From: Siphonodentalium dalli
Taxonomy: Eukaryota > Mollusca > Scaphopoda > Gadilida > Siphonodentaliidae
Reading direction: 5' to 3'
DNA length: 64,000 nt
NCBI GenBank assembly: GCA_032622095.1
Contig: CP136061.1
Location: 14,277,287-14,341,286, forward strand
Positions 46,546 through 57,284 of the stretch are shown here, piece by piece. The notes beneath the pieces were generated by a model. That model had not been told where the DNA came from. It was given only the letters and a program-made list of their open reading frames with translations, and searched no databases. The translations under genes and the position numbers were made by a program. Within the stretch, counting starts at the first letter, position 1, and every line of letters begins with the position of its first letter.

Positions 46546-46984
46546 TATACATGTAGCTAATATGTTGGTGGTAACTGTTGATGATGGTGGGGCAAAGCTG
46601 TGCTGTCGGGGAAACTTACATTACATTTTCACAACTGTCATTTTATTGGCCAGAATTTACGGAAAACCCATCGTTTATGGGAACATTAAAGAACATAATA
46701 ATATAAAAGCTACATTAATTTATATATATCTAGCTTTTTCCTTATCATTTTATATAATCTGAGCTGAAATTGTTTTCTGAAATATCTCAACATATTGGAT
46801 ATTACAACATGCATCATTGTAAGTTAGTCCAATATTATCCCTGTTAATGATCGACATGGCAGCGCACAGTTCGATTCGAGTCGAGGAACCATCACTGCTC
46901 AGAGTGATCAGATATCTATTTTTGAATTTGCTATTTCTATTGTTTATGGCCCATAGACACGCCGTCAAATGGATGGTCTCGGTC
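46546..46984. other. Spacer between inverted arrays
   Basis: No gene seen. The minus frame at 46750-47013 has no recognised domain and runs into the hairpin. Confidence 0.4.
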
Positions 46985-47071
46985 AAAATTGCGGATGGAG
47001 ATGGATAACTCAAATCAATCGGTTATTATTACCAATTGATTTTAGAGTTATCCATCTCCATCCGCAATTTG
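46985..47071. repeat. Perfect-stem hairpin (~87 bp)
   Basis: AAAATTGCGGATGGAGATGG and ATAACTC pair with GAGTTAT and CCATCTCCATCCGCAATTT, followed by AATCAAT/ATTGATT. The loop is about 15 bases. Probably the remnant of a small MITE. Confidence 0.85.
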
Positions 47072-47285
47072 TCCGCTTGACTACGTGTTTTTGGGCCAAT
47101 TATTAGTACACATCTCGAGAAATAACAAACTTAAAAAATCAATATCTGATCACGCGGAGCTTTGATGGATGTGTCCTTCGACTCCAATCAAATAATTTTT
47201 ACCCCAAAAACCAAAGAAATAGTAATTTAGGAGCGTCTGATCGCACTGAGTACCTTTAACATAACACACACGGGTAATGTGCATA

Positions 47286-47763
47286 TTAACCCTTTGAGTG
47301 CCAGGTCCGAGTTTTGTATCAACCCATATACCCTGTGCCAATGCATTATCTTATATATGCGAGTCGACCATAGGTCGCCTCGCATATATAAGAGAATGCA
47401 TTGGCCTAACAATTTTTCATCATTTGATATGATTGTTGACATTTTTTTACAATTTTAATAATTTTTTCTTATAATCTTTAACATATTTATTTTGTAGGTT
47501 TAGTGCCAGGGAATCTCATGTTTTTCATGGGCATCAAAATTATTACTATGAATACTTGGTGATAGTTTTGAGTTATAACATGCCCCATAGGTTATATCCA
47601 GTTTGTTTTTAAATTCGCTATAGCATGCTTAAGCATACCGAAAAAAATTCAACCCCAAAACAAATCTAAAAATCTAAAAATATTAAAACAAATTTTTTAG
47701 GGCCGATATTTCACACCGTAAATTAGGGCCGATGAGATCGGCTCCTGGCACTCAAAGGGTTAA
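47286..47763. mobile_element. piggyBac-type MITE carrying one twin-family hairpin
   Basis: TTAA on both sides, ends CCCTTTGAGTGCCAGG and CCTGGCACTCAAAGGG (perfect 16-bp inverted repeats). These termini differ from those of copies A-C. Near the left end (about 47336-47404) it carries the same hairpin (CCAATGCATTATCTTATATA...GAATGCATTGG) with a single noticed substitution. The rest of the interior is unrelated and non-coding. Confidence 0.85.
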
Positions 47764-47990
47764 TAGTTGCGTTCATTTTAGCGAAACGATGCAAAGATCA
47801 ATATGTGATATGGTCACGTGTTAAGGTCGCGGATTGCAATAATTCGCATTGTTATATATTTTCAGGTATCTGTGTTCATAGATGATCACTGCAGATAACG
47901 ACGGCGTCTTGAACAACATTGGATTTGCTAAGGAAATATTCGAAAAATACAGCATCAAATAAATAAAGGTACATATTCTTTAAAACATAA
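47764..47990. other. Short spacer
   Basis: No gene recognised. Confidence 0.4.
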
Positions 47991-49305
47991 TTGGGTCCAA
48001 CCAACATCATATATACATCTAAATCAGCAGGACCCACCAACATCATAACTAAATCAGTAGGACCAACCAACATCATGACTAAATCAGCAGGACCAACCAA
48101 CGTCGTAACTAAATCAACAGGACCCACCAACATTATAACTAAATCAGCAGCACCAACCAACATCATAACTAAATCAGCAGGACCCACCAACATCATAACT
48201 AAATCAGCAGGACCAACCAACGTCATAACTAAATCAACAGGACCAACCAACGGCATAACTAAATCAACAGGACCCACCAACATCATAACTCAATCAGCAG
48301 GACCAACCAACGTCATAACTAAATCAACAGGACCAACCAACGGCATAACTAAATCAACAGGACCCACCAACATCATAACTAAATCAGCAGAACCAACCAA
48401 CGTCATAACTAAATCAACAGGACCAACCAACATCATAGCTAAATCAGCAGGGCCCACCACATCATAGCTAAATCAGCAGGACCAACCAACATCATAACTA
48501 AATCAGCAGGGCCAACCAACGTCATAACTAAATCACCAGGGCCCACCACATCATAGCTAAATCAGCAGGACCCACCACATCATAGCTAAATCAGCAGGAC
48601 CAACCAACGTCATAACTAAATCAACAGGACCAACCAACATCATAGCTAAATCAGCAGGGCCAACCACATCATAGCTAAATCAGCAGGACCAACCAACATC
48701 ATAACTAAATCAGCAGGGCCAACCAACATCATAGCTAAATCAGCAGGGCCCACCACATGATAGCTAAATCAGCAGGGCCCACCACATCATAGCTAAATCA
48801 GCAGGACCAACCAACATCATAGCTAAATCAGCAGGGCCAACCAACGTCATAACTAAATCAGCAGGGCCCACCACATCATAGCTAAATCAGCAGGGCCCAC
48901 CAACATCATAACTAAATCAGCAGGACCCACCAACATCATAACTAAATCAGCAGGGCCCACCACATCATAGCTAAATCAGCAGGGCCCACCACATCATAGC
49001 TAAATCAGCAGGGCCCACCACATTATAGCTAAATCAGCAGGACCAACCAACATCATAGCTAAATCAGCAGGGCCAACCAACGTCATAACTAAATCAGCAG
49101 GGCCCACCACATCATAGCTAAATCAGCAGGGCCCACCAACATCATAACTAAATCAGCAGGACCCACCAACATCATAACTAAATCAGCAGGGCCCACCACA
49201 TCATAGCTAAATCAGCAGGGCCCACCATAGTTAAATCAATAGTGCCCACTAGCATTATAACTTCAGCAACATCGGCCAATATCATATCAAAATAGCAGGA
49301 CCAAT
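47991..49305. repeat. Inverted array of the same 30-bp unit (~42 copies)
   Basis: Unit AACTAAATCAGCAGGACCCACCAACATCAT is the reverse complement of the GTTGGTGGGT class in the array at 42139-46545. Common classes here (ACCAACCAACATCAT, GCCCACCACATCAT at 29 bp, ACCAACGTCAT) are rare or absent in the other array, so the two have been homogenised separately. The last units (from about 49235) are decayed. Frames of 136 and 158 codons at the start are repeat artefacts. Confidence 0.95.
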
Positions 49306-49746
49306 TGACCAGGGGTGATAGAGTGATGATCCATACCAAGTCTGGTTTGTTCATTTGTCTCCTATGCCAATCGTTGACAAAGGCAATACTTTATTATATT
49401 GGAATTGGATGCCGAGGACAATTATCAGTGATTTGTCAGTAATCGACAGTGCGGCGTTTCATTGACCGACCGATAAGCTTACCCAGCTGTGTGATACACA
49501 TATACACTGTGGAAATGATCTGTTAATGAACTTTATTACGGTCTAATGCGTGTTATTGTCCATAAACCGCAATATATTATTGGATTTAAGCCTAACCCAT
49601 TCCATAACCTTGCGCTATTTATTACCCTAATTGGAAAAATATTTTGCATGCAATATTTTCGCCATTGTTTGCCAAGAATATATTGGAAAATCACGTAGGT
49701 TAATTCCCTGTAGGAATTCATGATAAACGAGTTTACAACGTTCTGT
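49306..49746. other. Unique spacer
   Basis: No gene or repeat recognised. Confidence 0.4.
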
Positions 49747-50146
49747 TTAACCCTTTACCCAACAGAAGGGCCCTGTGCCAATGCATTCTCTTATATATGC
49801 GAGTCGACCATAGGTCGCCTCGCATATATAACAGAATGCATTGGCTTAACACATTAAAAATTATAAAATTGTTAAAGAATATAAGAAAAAATGGTAAAAA
49901 GTGTTAAAAAAAGATTTTGTTTAGGCCAATGCATTCTCTTATATATGCGAGGCGACCTATGGTCGACTCGCATATATAAGAGAATGCATTGGCACAGGGC
50001 ATAACTGTAACTATCACAATGTGGTCAAGGAGCCGGTTCCAATGATATCCATATTTGTATGGTTCTATTGAGACAGACCGAAGATATTTTAGACTGTTGA
50101 AGCTTTATTTGGCCGGTTTTGGCCGGTTTGTTGGGTAAAGAGTTAA
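49747..50146. mobile_element. TTAA-flanked MITE with twin hairpins, copy C
   Basis: TTAA at both sides, ends CCCTTTACCCAACAG and TTGTTGGGTAAAGAG. Twin ~67-bp hairpins at about 49778-49845 and 49925-49992. The block from the second hairpin to the right end (ATAACTGTAACTATCACAATG, GGAGCCGGTTCCAATGATAT, GAAGCTTTATTTGGCCGG) is nearly identical to copy A, in the same orientation. Confidence 0.88.
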
Positions 50147-50224
50147 CAACGTAACGCGTTTTACCGCTAATATTAGTGGTATCCATTTGTATATCAACGT
50201 TACGTGCGTCTCATCCATCTCTTT

Positions 50225-50620
50225 GTAACGCGCGCCTCGTGTATAACTAAATAATGTAGAAATTCTAGTTTCGCCTGGGCGCATGTGGGTTTTATTTATA
50301 GAATGGGAATTTGTGGGAGGATTAAAAGTCGAACTGCGACCGGAGGCCGAGTCCGGTAAAAGGTGTAGTTGGGAATTTCAATTTCGTTTATTATGTCAAT
50401 AAAGTTGATTTTTGGTTTGCGATAAGCTATGCCAATTACATATAAAAAAAATGAAAAAGATATTATATTTCAACTTTTATAGACATTTTTCATTCTGCAG
50501 CCCTCTGGGATTGTGGTCGGAGACGACCGAGTCGGTCGCCGGTTCGTTAATTAGGTGCTGGTTGTTATTGTTATTTTACCGGAATTATGAGTTGGTCATT
50601 CGCGAAACCAATATATTGTA
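50225..50620. mobile_element. F2 foldback, left arm of a second copy
   Basis: Matches 19212-19625: CGCCTCGTGTATA, GGAGGCCGAGTCCGGTAAAA, TGTAGTTGGGAATTTCAATT, TTCTGCAGCCC, GTCGCCGGTTCGTTAATTAG and CGCGAAACCAATATATT. It stops exactly where the Helitron-like insertion begins and resumes at 53958. Confidence 0.85.
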
Positions 50621-50749
50621 TCTATATTTATATTTGCGAATGTCTGTCTGTCTGTGTTCTATAGAAATTCACAGGGGACCACCTATATGGCACAAAAGGG
50701 GTCTAATAGAGGTAACATTTTACGAGAAAGATAATGGCGAGGGTTATAA

Positions 50750-52450
50750 TTTTCTAAAGTGACGCCGTTGTTGTCAGGGGCAGAAACAATCTTGTCGCCC
50801 ATTGCCACCGAACTTATATATAATCATCCCCATAATATGAGGAATCTAATGGTGTGGTTTAAATGTGTCAAAAGTCGCGCCGTTCGCGTCAGGGATGTCC
50901 GGAAGGGGAGATGGGAACCAAAATTTATCAAAATAATTTTACCGCCGAATTCCACCAAATTGATGCATATTCTTCTGAGATCTTCTCCATGATACAAGGA
51001 ATCTTATTGTGTGATTTAAAGACGCCAAATTGGTGTCGTTGGGATGAGATATTTGGGGGCGGCGGTGGGTGGGTACTAAATTGACCAGAATTGGTTTAGT
51101 CGCCGATTGCCACGAAACTTATACAAATTCATCCCCATGGTATGTGGTGTCTAATGGCTTGGCTTAAAGCTGTCAAAAGTGGCGTCATTCGAGTCAGGGG
51201 TGCACTGAAAGGGAGAGGGGCACCAAAATTGATACACAATATTTTTAGCGCCAATTTCCACCAAATTGATACACATTCTTATCCATGATATGAGGAATCT
51301 AATTCGTGTTATTTTAAAGACGTCATATTGGTGCTGCTTTGGTGAGAGATGGGGTGGGGTGGGCACTAAATTTGATAAAAAACAATTTTAGTCGCGGATT
51401 AGCAACAAACTTACAAATAATAATCTCCATGATATCAGGAGTCTAATTGTGTGGTTTAAAGATGTCAAAAGTGAGGCCATTCGAGTCAGGGGTGCCTAGA
51501 GGGTGAGAGGGACACAACCTTTGATAAACAATATGTTTAGCGCCGATTTCCACCTGATTGATACATATTCTTCTCCGTGATACGAATAATCTAATCGTGT
51601 GGTTTAAATTCGCCAAATTGGTGCCTTCTGTGTGAGATATATGCAATGGTGGCCATAAATTTGATACGACTTTATATACTCGCCAATTTTCATAAATTTT
51701 ATATATATTCATCTCTATAATGAGTCTAAGTGTGTGGTTTAATTATGTTAAAAGTGACGCCGCTTTAGTCCGAAATAGGGACGGGAGGGTCACCAAAACT
51801 TATAAAAATATGTTTAGTGCCAATTACCATCAAACTCATACACGTTCTTCTCAAATGATACAATGAATCAAATATTTGCGAATATCTGTCTGTGTTCTAT
51901 ATATAACTTTAAGGGTACAATCGAGATGGCACCAAAGCGGTCTAACAGGGGTAACTTTTTACGAGTAAGATAATGGTGCGGGTTAAAAGTTTCTAAAGTG
52001 ACGTTGTTGGTGTCAGGGGAGGGGTTATTTTTAGCACAGATTTCGACCAAATTGATATATTATTTTTCTCCGTGATACGAGGAATATAAACGTGTGATTT
52101 TAAGACGCGAAATTGGTGCCGTTTGGGTGAGAGATTGGTAGGGGGTTAATAACTATGATAAGGATTTGTTTACTTGCCGATTATCACCAACTTATATATA
52201 ATCATCTCCATAATATAATGCATGCATGAGTCCAATAGACGTGGTTTAAATATGATAAAAGTCGCGCGGTGCAAGTCATGCACGATGGAAGTTGCACCAA
52301 TATTGATACACATATATTTAGCTCTAGCTGATTCCACCAAATTAATGCACGTTCTTCTCTAATGGTATGATGAATGAATTAAATCACATTTAGGGTCATT
52401 TGGGTCATGGCTGGCGAGAGGACATTCACTAGCATTTATGATTGTTCAAT
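50750..52450. repeat. ~300-bp tandem repeat inside the Helitron
   Basis: Repeating sentence-like units: TCTAAT.GTGTGGTTTAAA, GTCAAAAGTG.CGCC.TT, GAGTCAGGGGTGC, CACCAAAATTGATA, TTTCCACCAAATTGATACA, TCTCCATGATA, then GACGCCAAATTGGTGCC and ACTAAATTTGATA. About five to six diverged periods are visible. The segment TTTGCGAATATCTGTCTGTG near 51877 repeats the element's own 5' end (50632), so 1.2-1.3 kb blocks were also duplicated. Confidence 0.82.
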
Positions 52451-53466
52451 ACGCCGATATCCAACAAAGTTATATATAGTAATCTCCCATGCCATCCCCA
52501 TGTCGTTCTAAGGAGTTTTTGGCATTCCAATTTCACAATCTCGACAAATGGTGACCGAATTAAGTCACTTGAACAATTATATCTGCTCAACTGTCATATT
52601 TATATGGGGATGGAAATCAAGGCATTGCTATAATGATCTAGCAATACAGATATATAGAAGAAAGCATTAAAAGTATATTTATATCAATCTATCTAAGAGA
52701 TACATATATTCATTCAAACTGAGGGACCTTGCATCGTCAGAGGATTGCATATTATAATGGCTCATGTATATATTATAACACGATTGAGTCTGTCCTATTC
52801 AATATAGTTTCCACACAAAAAAGTTACAATTGGCAAGAGATATGGAAATGTAGAGCAGCCTGTTCAAAAATAGTGGTCACAGTGTGCAGTCAAATATGGT
52901 TACTTCTGAGATAAAGGAAAACGCAGTCCGTAGCACATAACTTTTCAGGATCATCCAATATTGACATCTGACAAGGGTATATCTTTATTTTTTTAGAACA
53001 GGCTCATCGCCTAACATAAACAACTCAAAATCTCGTTGTGTCGAGCACATGTAGCCGCTATACTTGCATAACATCAATTCTTTTAAACTGAAAATGATTA
53101 GCCAGTATATAGCACCTGGACATATCTTTAAAACATCTGTATCTTCATGAAGATATGATAAACTTGATTTATTGATTGATTGATATATCACTATGTAAAA
53201 GACAATTGTCGTCTTTTATTTTTTCGAACTATTGTGTTTATGATGTTCATGTTTCATGCTATAACCTCTGAAGTATACGCAGTTGTAAATAAATAAATAC
53301 TTCTTTATTGGTGGGACGGATTAAACGCGATAAACAAAATGATAATCGCTCCGACCTGACAAGGTGAGCCACTACTTATTTTCCGTGTGTAAGAATCATG
53401 TTTTGTGATGCCATTTGGATATACAATTTATGGGGATACGTGTAACATTTTGAGAGCAAGAGTATT

Positions 53467-53880
53467 CTATGGAATCCTATTAGGGCCACTTCCTAATGGC
53501 GCTTTCGGCGATAAAAAGTGCGCCATTAGTAACGCACCGAAAGCGCCGAAAGCGACAAAATATGCGCCGTTACTGCGCACTATTTGTCGCTTTCGGTGCA
53601 CTTTTTGTCGCTTTCGGCGCGTTACTAATGGCGCACTTTTTGTCGCTTTCGGCGCGTTACTAATGGCGCACTTTTTGTCGCTTTCGGAGTCGCCATTAGG
53701 CATACTATTAGGTCCACTCCCTAATGGCGCGCGCTGGAAGCGACAAAATGTGCGCAATTAGGGTATGTTCGAAAGCGACAAAAAGTGCGCCATAACGGCG
53801 CATTTTTTTTGCTTTCGGTGCACTTTTTGTCGAAAACGCCGAAAGCGCCATTAGGAAGTGGCCCTAATAGGATTCCATAG
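53467..53880. mobile_element. MITE with perfect 44-bp terminal inverted repeats
   Basis: Left end 53467-53510 begins CTATGGAATCCTATTAGGGC. Right end 53837-53880 is its exact inverse, 44 of 44 bases. The inside is a patchwork of CTAATGGCGCACTTTTTGTC, GCTTTCGGCGCGTTA and their complements, so many alternative hairpins are possible. TATT occurs directly outside both ends, a possible 4-bp target duplication. Overlapping frames on both strands (96 and 118 codons) are artefacts. Nested in the Helitron-like element. Confidence 0.9.
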
Positions 53881-53957
53881 TATTCTCTATTCCCACCAAA
53901 TATCCACAGAGGGTTTCACATCACTTTAACCTGGGCAACACCGGGTAACCCTGCTAG

Positions 53958-54040
53958 TATTCTACAATTACAATCATGGGTATATAATATATGATCTTGA
54001 GCGCGTTGCCATTTCTGACATTGGTTTTCTTGTATAACAA
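53958..54040. mobile_element. F2 foldback, continuation after the Helitron insertion
   Basis: TATTCTACAATTACAATCAT, GGGTATATAATATATGATCT, TGAGCGCGTTGCC and TTTCTGAC.TTGGTTTTCTTGTATA match 19630-19710. No right arm like 20110-20370 follows, so this copy is 3'-truncated. Confidence 0.85.
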
Positions 54041-54179
54041 TGTTGAACATTCCATACATGAACAACAGCAATGTAAGACCGACAATAAGTTTTGTTCTTT
54101 CATATTTTAATTTTCAATTAGTTGGTGTACAACGTGGTGTGCAATTAATATAATATTAGCTTAAATTCCATTTACAATT
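54041..54179. other. Short spacer
   Basis: Nothing recognised. Confidence 0.4.
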
Positions 54180-54335
54180 TACGCTAAATGATTAGTGTTT
54201 GCCTCACCCACATCATACCTAAGTCAAAGGTACACACCAGCACCATGTATGTAGCAAATTAGCAGGATCGATGAGCAACACACATGTTGACAATTGGCTG
54301 GATCTGCCAACAACATAACAAATTAGCAAGACCAC
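54180..54335. repeat. Decayed units of the 30-bp minisatellite
   Basis: CTCACCCACATCATACCTAA, GTAGCAAATTAGCAGGATC and GCCAACAACATAACAAATTAGCAAGACC match the inverted 30-bp unit (CCCACCAACATCATAACTAAATCAGCAGG) with many changes. It lies 4.9 kb from the nearest intact array. Confidence 0.6.
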
Positions 54336-54534
54336 AACAAATATTAGACACACAATGCTCTACCAGCTCTAGTGTGTTTCACACAGCGTGCTCTCTTCTT
54401 ATAGTACATCGTTTGTTCTCGGAATATATGCCATGCCAACATAAGAGTAGTTGGAGAGTATCGAGATTCCTCGAAGTACCTCGAAGTCAGACACATTTCC
54501 CAACTCTACTAAATGATAATTGCACATGTAATTT

Positions 54535-54665
54535 AACCCGCCTATGACTGGAGTTTCCTGAATTTTTTGCGAAAATCCTGTGTCGATGCATTCTTTTATA
54601 TAATTATTGGCGTCTCCCACAGGGAGCATTTCATATATTTGATATTGTAAGCCAGTGCACTGGTA
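54535..54665. mobile_element. Diverged hairpin element related to 41405-41600
   Basis: TGGAGTTTCCTGAATTTTTTGCGAAAATCCTGTGTCGATGCATTC and GGCGTCTCCCACAGGGAG align with 41409-41485. TTGTAAGCCAGTGCA matches 41528. Only part of the element is present. Confidence 0.55.
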
Positions 54666-54835
54666 ATATCTTTACCAGCGCACTTCCAGTCACGACAGGA
54701 TGAAACTCCCGCATTGAGTATCATACAGACGGGAGCAGAGACAACCATCGGTGCATTGTGTTATATGTTTGGGCTTCATACAGAGTTAATATTTCAACTA
54801 CTGTTGGAAGACATTTCTGACCATTTTATCAGAAT

Positions 54836-55491
54836 TTGCTTAAAAATTCGCGGGGAGGACAAGATTTTTACAAAACTTTGAACGATTCTCAAATTATGAC
54901 TAAAGCGCGCACAAAATGGCAATCACAGTTTCCTGATATGGGAAGTACATTATTTACATATGATAAACTACCCTTTCTCACGACGCCTGACACCAAGCTA
55001 CAATGGCTACAATTCCGAATAAATTCTAGAATATTATCAACTAATAACTTTCTACACATTTCTAATATAAGACAAGATGGCAAATGTGATAGGTGTAAAA
55101 GGAAGATATCAACCACATTTTTTGGGATTGTTGTCATGTGCAGACATTTATTAGAGATATCTGTAATTGGGGTAAAAATAATGATATAAATCTTTATCCC
55201 ACAAATATGACGATGATTCTTGGCACACCACCCATTAGTAAAAACTATACTACAAACTTACTCTGGCTCCTAATTAAACAATATATATATCGGTCTAAAT
55301 TTAAACCAATCACTTTGTCTGTTAATGTCTTCCTCAAAGAGTTGGCATATAGATACGATTGCGAAAAATATACAGCACGATGTATGTCAATCGAAACTTT
55401 CAGAATTCTTGAAAAACTGGTTCCTTATAGAAAAAGCTTTAAACAAACAAGCGACTTAATAAAAATTCGACAAAGTTACTTTAATTTTTGA
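54836..55491 (+). pseudogene. LINE ORF2 C-terminus with zinc-binding motif, frameshifted
   Basis: The first open stretch (to about 55100) shows LQWLQFRINSRILSTNNFL, a familiar LINE C-terminal pattern, then a C-x-x-C pair (KCDRCK). A one-base shift between about 55085 and 55102, near a run of A, moves the rest to another frame, where HIFWDCCHV completes the CCHC-like motif. It continues through NLLWLLIKQYIYRSKFKP to a stop at 55489-55491. The order C-x2-C, H-x-F-W-D-C, then W, then a K-x-Y-I-Y-R-like block is known for the zinc-binding domain after the reverse transcriptase in LINEs. The reverse transcriptase and endonuclease are absent. Not functional. Confidence 0.85.
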
Positions 55492-55809
55492 GACTCCTAT
55501 CGATTATCACGCAGTCAGTTAAAACATATACTATCTACCACCATCTCCACAATAGCCTCTATGTTGAGAGTTGAGTCCATCCGAAACATCCGACATATTT
55601 ATAATACATTTACTATATATATACTAAGCATATGCATATGTTTATGTATTGTATAACTTTATACCACTGGTGTGCGAATGCTGTGAGCCAGGCGAGTGCG
55701 TGCAGTAAGAAAGAGATATGTGTGAACGCGAGGAATGCCATATCTGTATACAATTATCAATGCTACTGAACATTCTGTATTTGACATTCCTCAATGTGAT
55801 TGTTTCTTC

Positions 55810-55835
55810 AATAAACATTTAAAAAAAAAAAAAAA
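55810..55835 (+). promoter_or_regulatory. Polyadenylation signal and poly(A) tail of the LINE
   Basis: AATAAA is followed five bases later by A15. This marks the retrotransposon's 3' terminus and fixes its plus orientation. Confidence 0.85.
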
Positions 55836-55894
55836 TTGGGAGCTGTCATATTCATAAGTCTACAACCATCGTCACATCCACGAAATCCAACGGA

Positions 55895-56200
55895 AAGTGA
55901 AATAGCAACAATTTAGCATACTTCTCGAAAAATCGTTATTACAGGTTCTAAGAGGCACCAGTATGAAACGTCGATATTTCCCAAGAGTACATCGTTTGGT
56001 TTAGGTTTGATTTATTGGTTTTTATGATTAATTGTATTTGTAAAGTCGAGGCAAGCAGTGATGTTTTTGAGGATAATAGATCGGAGTTATATATCTTGGA
56101 TTATTCCTCATTGATGCTGTTGCTATATAATTTCCTGATGTGCTTCACTGAACTGTGTCACTCACTTCTCTTATCGTTAGATGTCAAGGAGTCATGATCA
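55895..56200. mobile_element. Dispersed family F3, copy 1
   Basis: AGAGGCACCAGTATGAAACG, GTCGAGGCAAGCAGTGATG, GAGGATAATAGATCGGAGTTAT and TGTGTCACTCACTTCTCTTATCG match, in order, the copies at 59815-60040, 60045-60300 and 62600-62950. A 60-codon frame inside is not supported as a gene. Confidence 0.65.
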
Positions 56201-56518
56201 GATAAAATAATGTAAATTTTTCAAACCACCGTGAACTTTTCAATAACCAATTTTTATAAATATCACATTTGATAAAATAGGCACATACTTGCAAGCTAAA
56301 AAAGAGTATACTGAGTCTTAGATACATTAAACAACGGTAAACTCTACGAGAATAAAATTACAAGATTAAGATTATGATATTTGATTTTGAATTTAAAAGT
56401 AAACTACATGTATAATGTAGAACCAGCAAGATAGAAATTAAAAAACTCAAATTAAATTCAACAGTTAAATTAAGAATTTAAATATTATTTTCGAATTGTG
56501 ACATGTTTACCTTCCATG
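56201..56518. other. Unique AT-rich spacer
   Basis: Nothing recognised. Confidence 0.4.
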
Positions 56519-57245
56519 CGTGTGCGGATACTATAGTGGACTGGTCGCACTGGAGCCCATGGATAGTATACCACACACCCCCATGCATTAATGTACATCA
56601 CGGGAGCCCACGAATAGCGTACTGCACACACACACCTCGTGCATGCATGTACATCACGGGAGCACACGGATAGTGTACTACACGCGCACACCATGCATTC
56701 ATGTACATCACGGGAGCCCATGAATGGCGTACTACACACGCACCTCGTGCATTCATGTACATCAAATGAGCCCACGGATAGTGTACTACACACGCACCCC
56801 ATGCATCCATGTACATCACGGGGGCCCACGAATGGCGGACTACACACGCACCACATGCATTCATGTACATCACGGGAGCCCACAAATGACGTACTATACA
56901 CACGCACCTCGTGCATTCATGTACATCCCGGGAGCACACGGATAGTTTACTACACACGCACCCCATGCATCCATGTACATCACGGGGGCCCACGAATGGC
57001 GGACTACACACGCACCACATGCATTCATGTACATCACGGGAGCCCACAAATGACGTACTATACACACGCACCTCGTGCATTCATGTACATCACGGGAGCA
57101 CACGGATAGTCTACTACACGCGCACACCATGCATTCATGTACATCACGGGGGCCCACGAATGGCGTACTACACACGCACCTCATGCATTCATGTACATCA
57201 CATGAGTCCACGGATAGTCTACTACACAGACCACATGCATTCAAG
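56519..57245. repeat. ~54-bp minisatellite, about 13 copies
   Basis: Units contain CATGCATTCATGTACATCAC, GGGAGCCCACGAATGGCGTA and CTACACACGCACC. Two classes (CACGGATAGTGTACT and CGAATGGCGTACT) alternate and the order of neighbouring units recurs (56780-56925 against 56950-57090), so multi-unit blocks were duplicated. Frames of 118-160 codons exist on both strands because 54 is a multiple of three. Confidence 0.94.
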
Positions 57246-57284
57246 TACATTTATATTTCGCATAGTTCTTGTGAAATCACTAAC

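Larger units (their letters stand above)
50621..53957 (+). mobile_element. Helitron-like non-autonomous element (3,337 bp)
   Basis: Starts TCTATATTTATATTTGCGAA, then TGTCTGTCTGTCTGTG. Ends with the hairpin sequence CCTGGGCAACACCGGG, TAACCCTG and CTAG. The host base before is A and after is T, as expected for Helitrons. Removing it restores the F2 sequence seen undisturbed at 19616-19640 with no gain or loss of bases. Inside are a ~300-bp tandem repeat (50750-52450) and a nested MITE (53467-53880). I found no Rep/helicase protein. Frames of 60-116 codons have no domain. Confidence 0.85.
54836..55835 (+). mobile_element. 5'-truncated LINE (non-LTR retrotransposon) 3' end
   Basis: Carries the C-terminal end of a LINE polyprotein (54836-55491), a ~320-bp 3' untranslated region, AATAAA at 55810 and an A15 tail at 55821-55835. 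Truncation at the 5' side and a poly(A) tail are typical of target-primed reverse transcription. The 5' boundary and target duplication could not be fixed. The clade cannot be assigned without the reverse transcriptase core, but a poly(A) tail argues against CR1/L2-type microsatellite tails. Confidence 0.82.

Noticed and set aside
56485-57250. Histidine- and cysteine-rich repeat proteins in the 54-bp array
   Set aside because: Frames are open on both strands owing to a unit length divisible by three. Interruptions fall at indel-bearing units.
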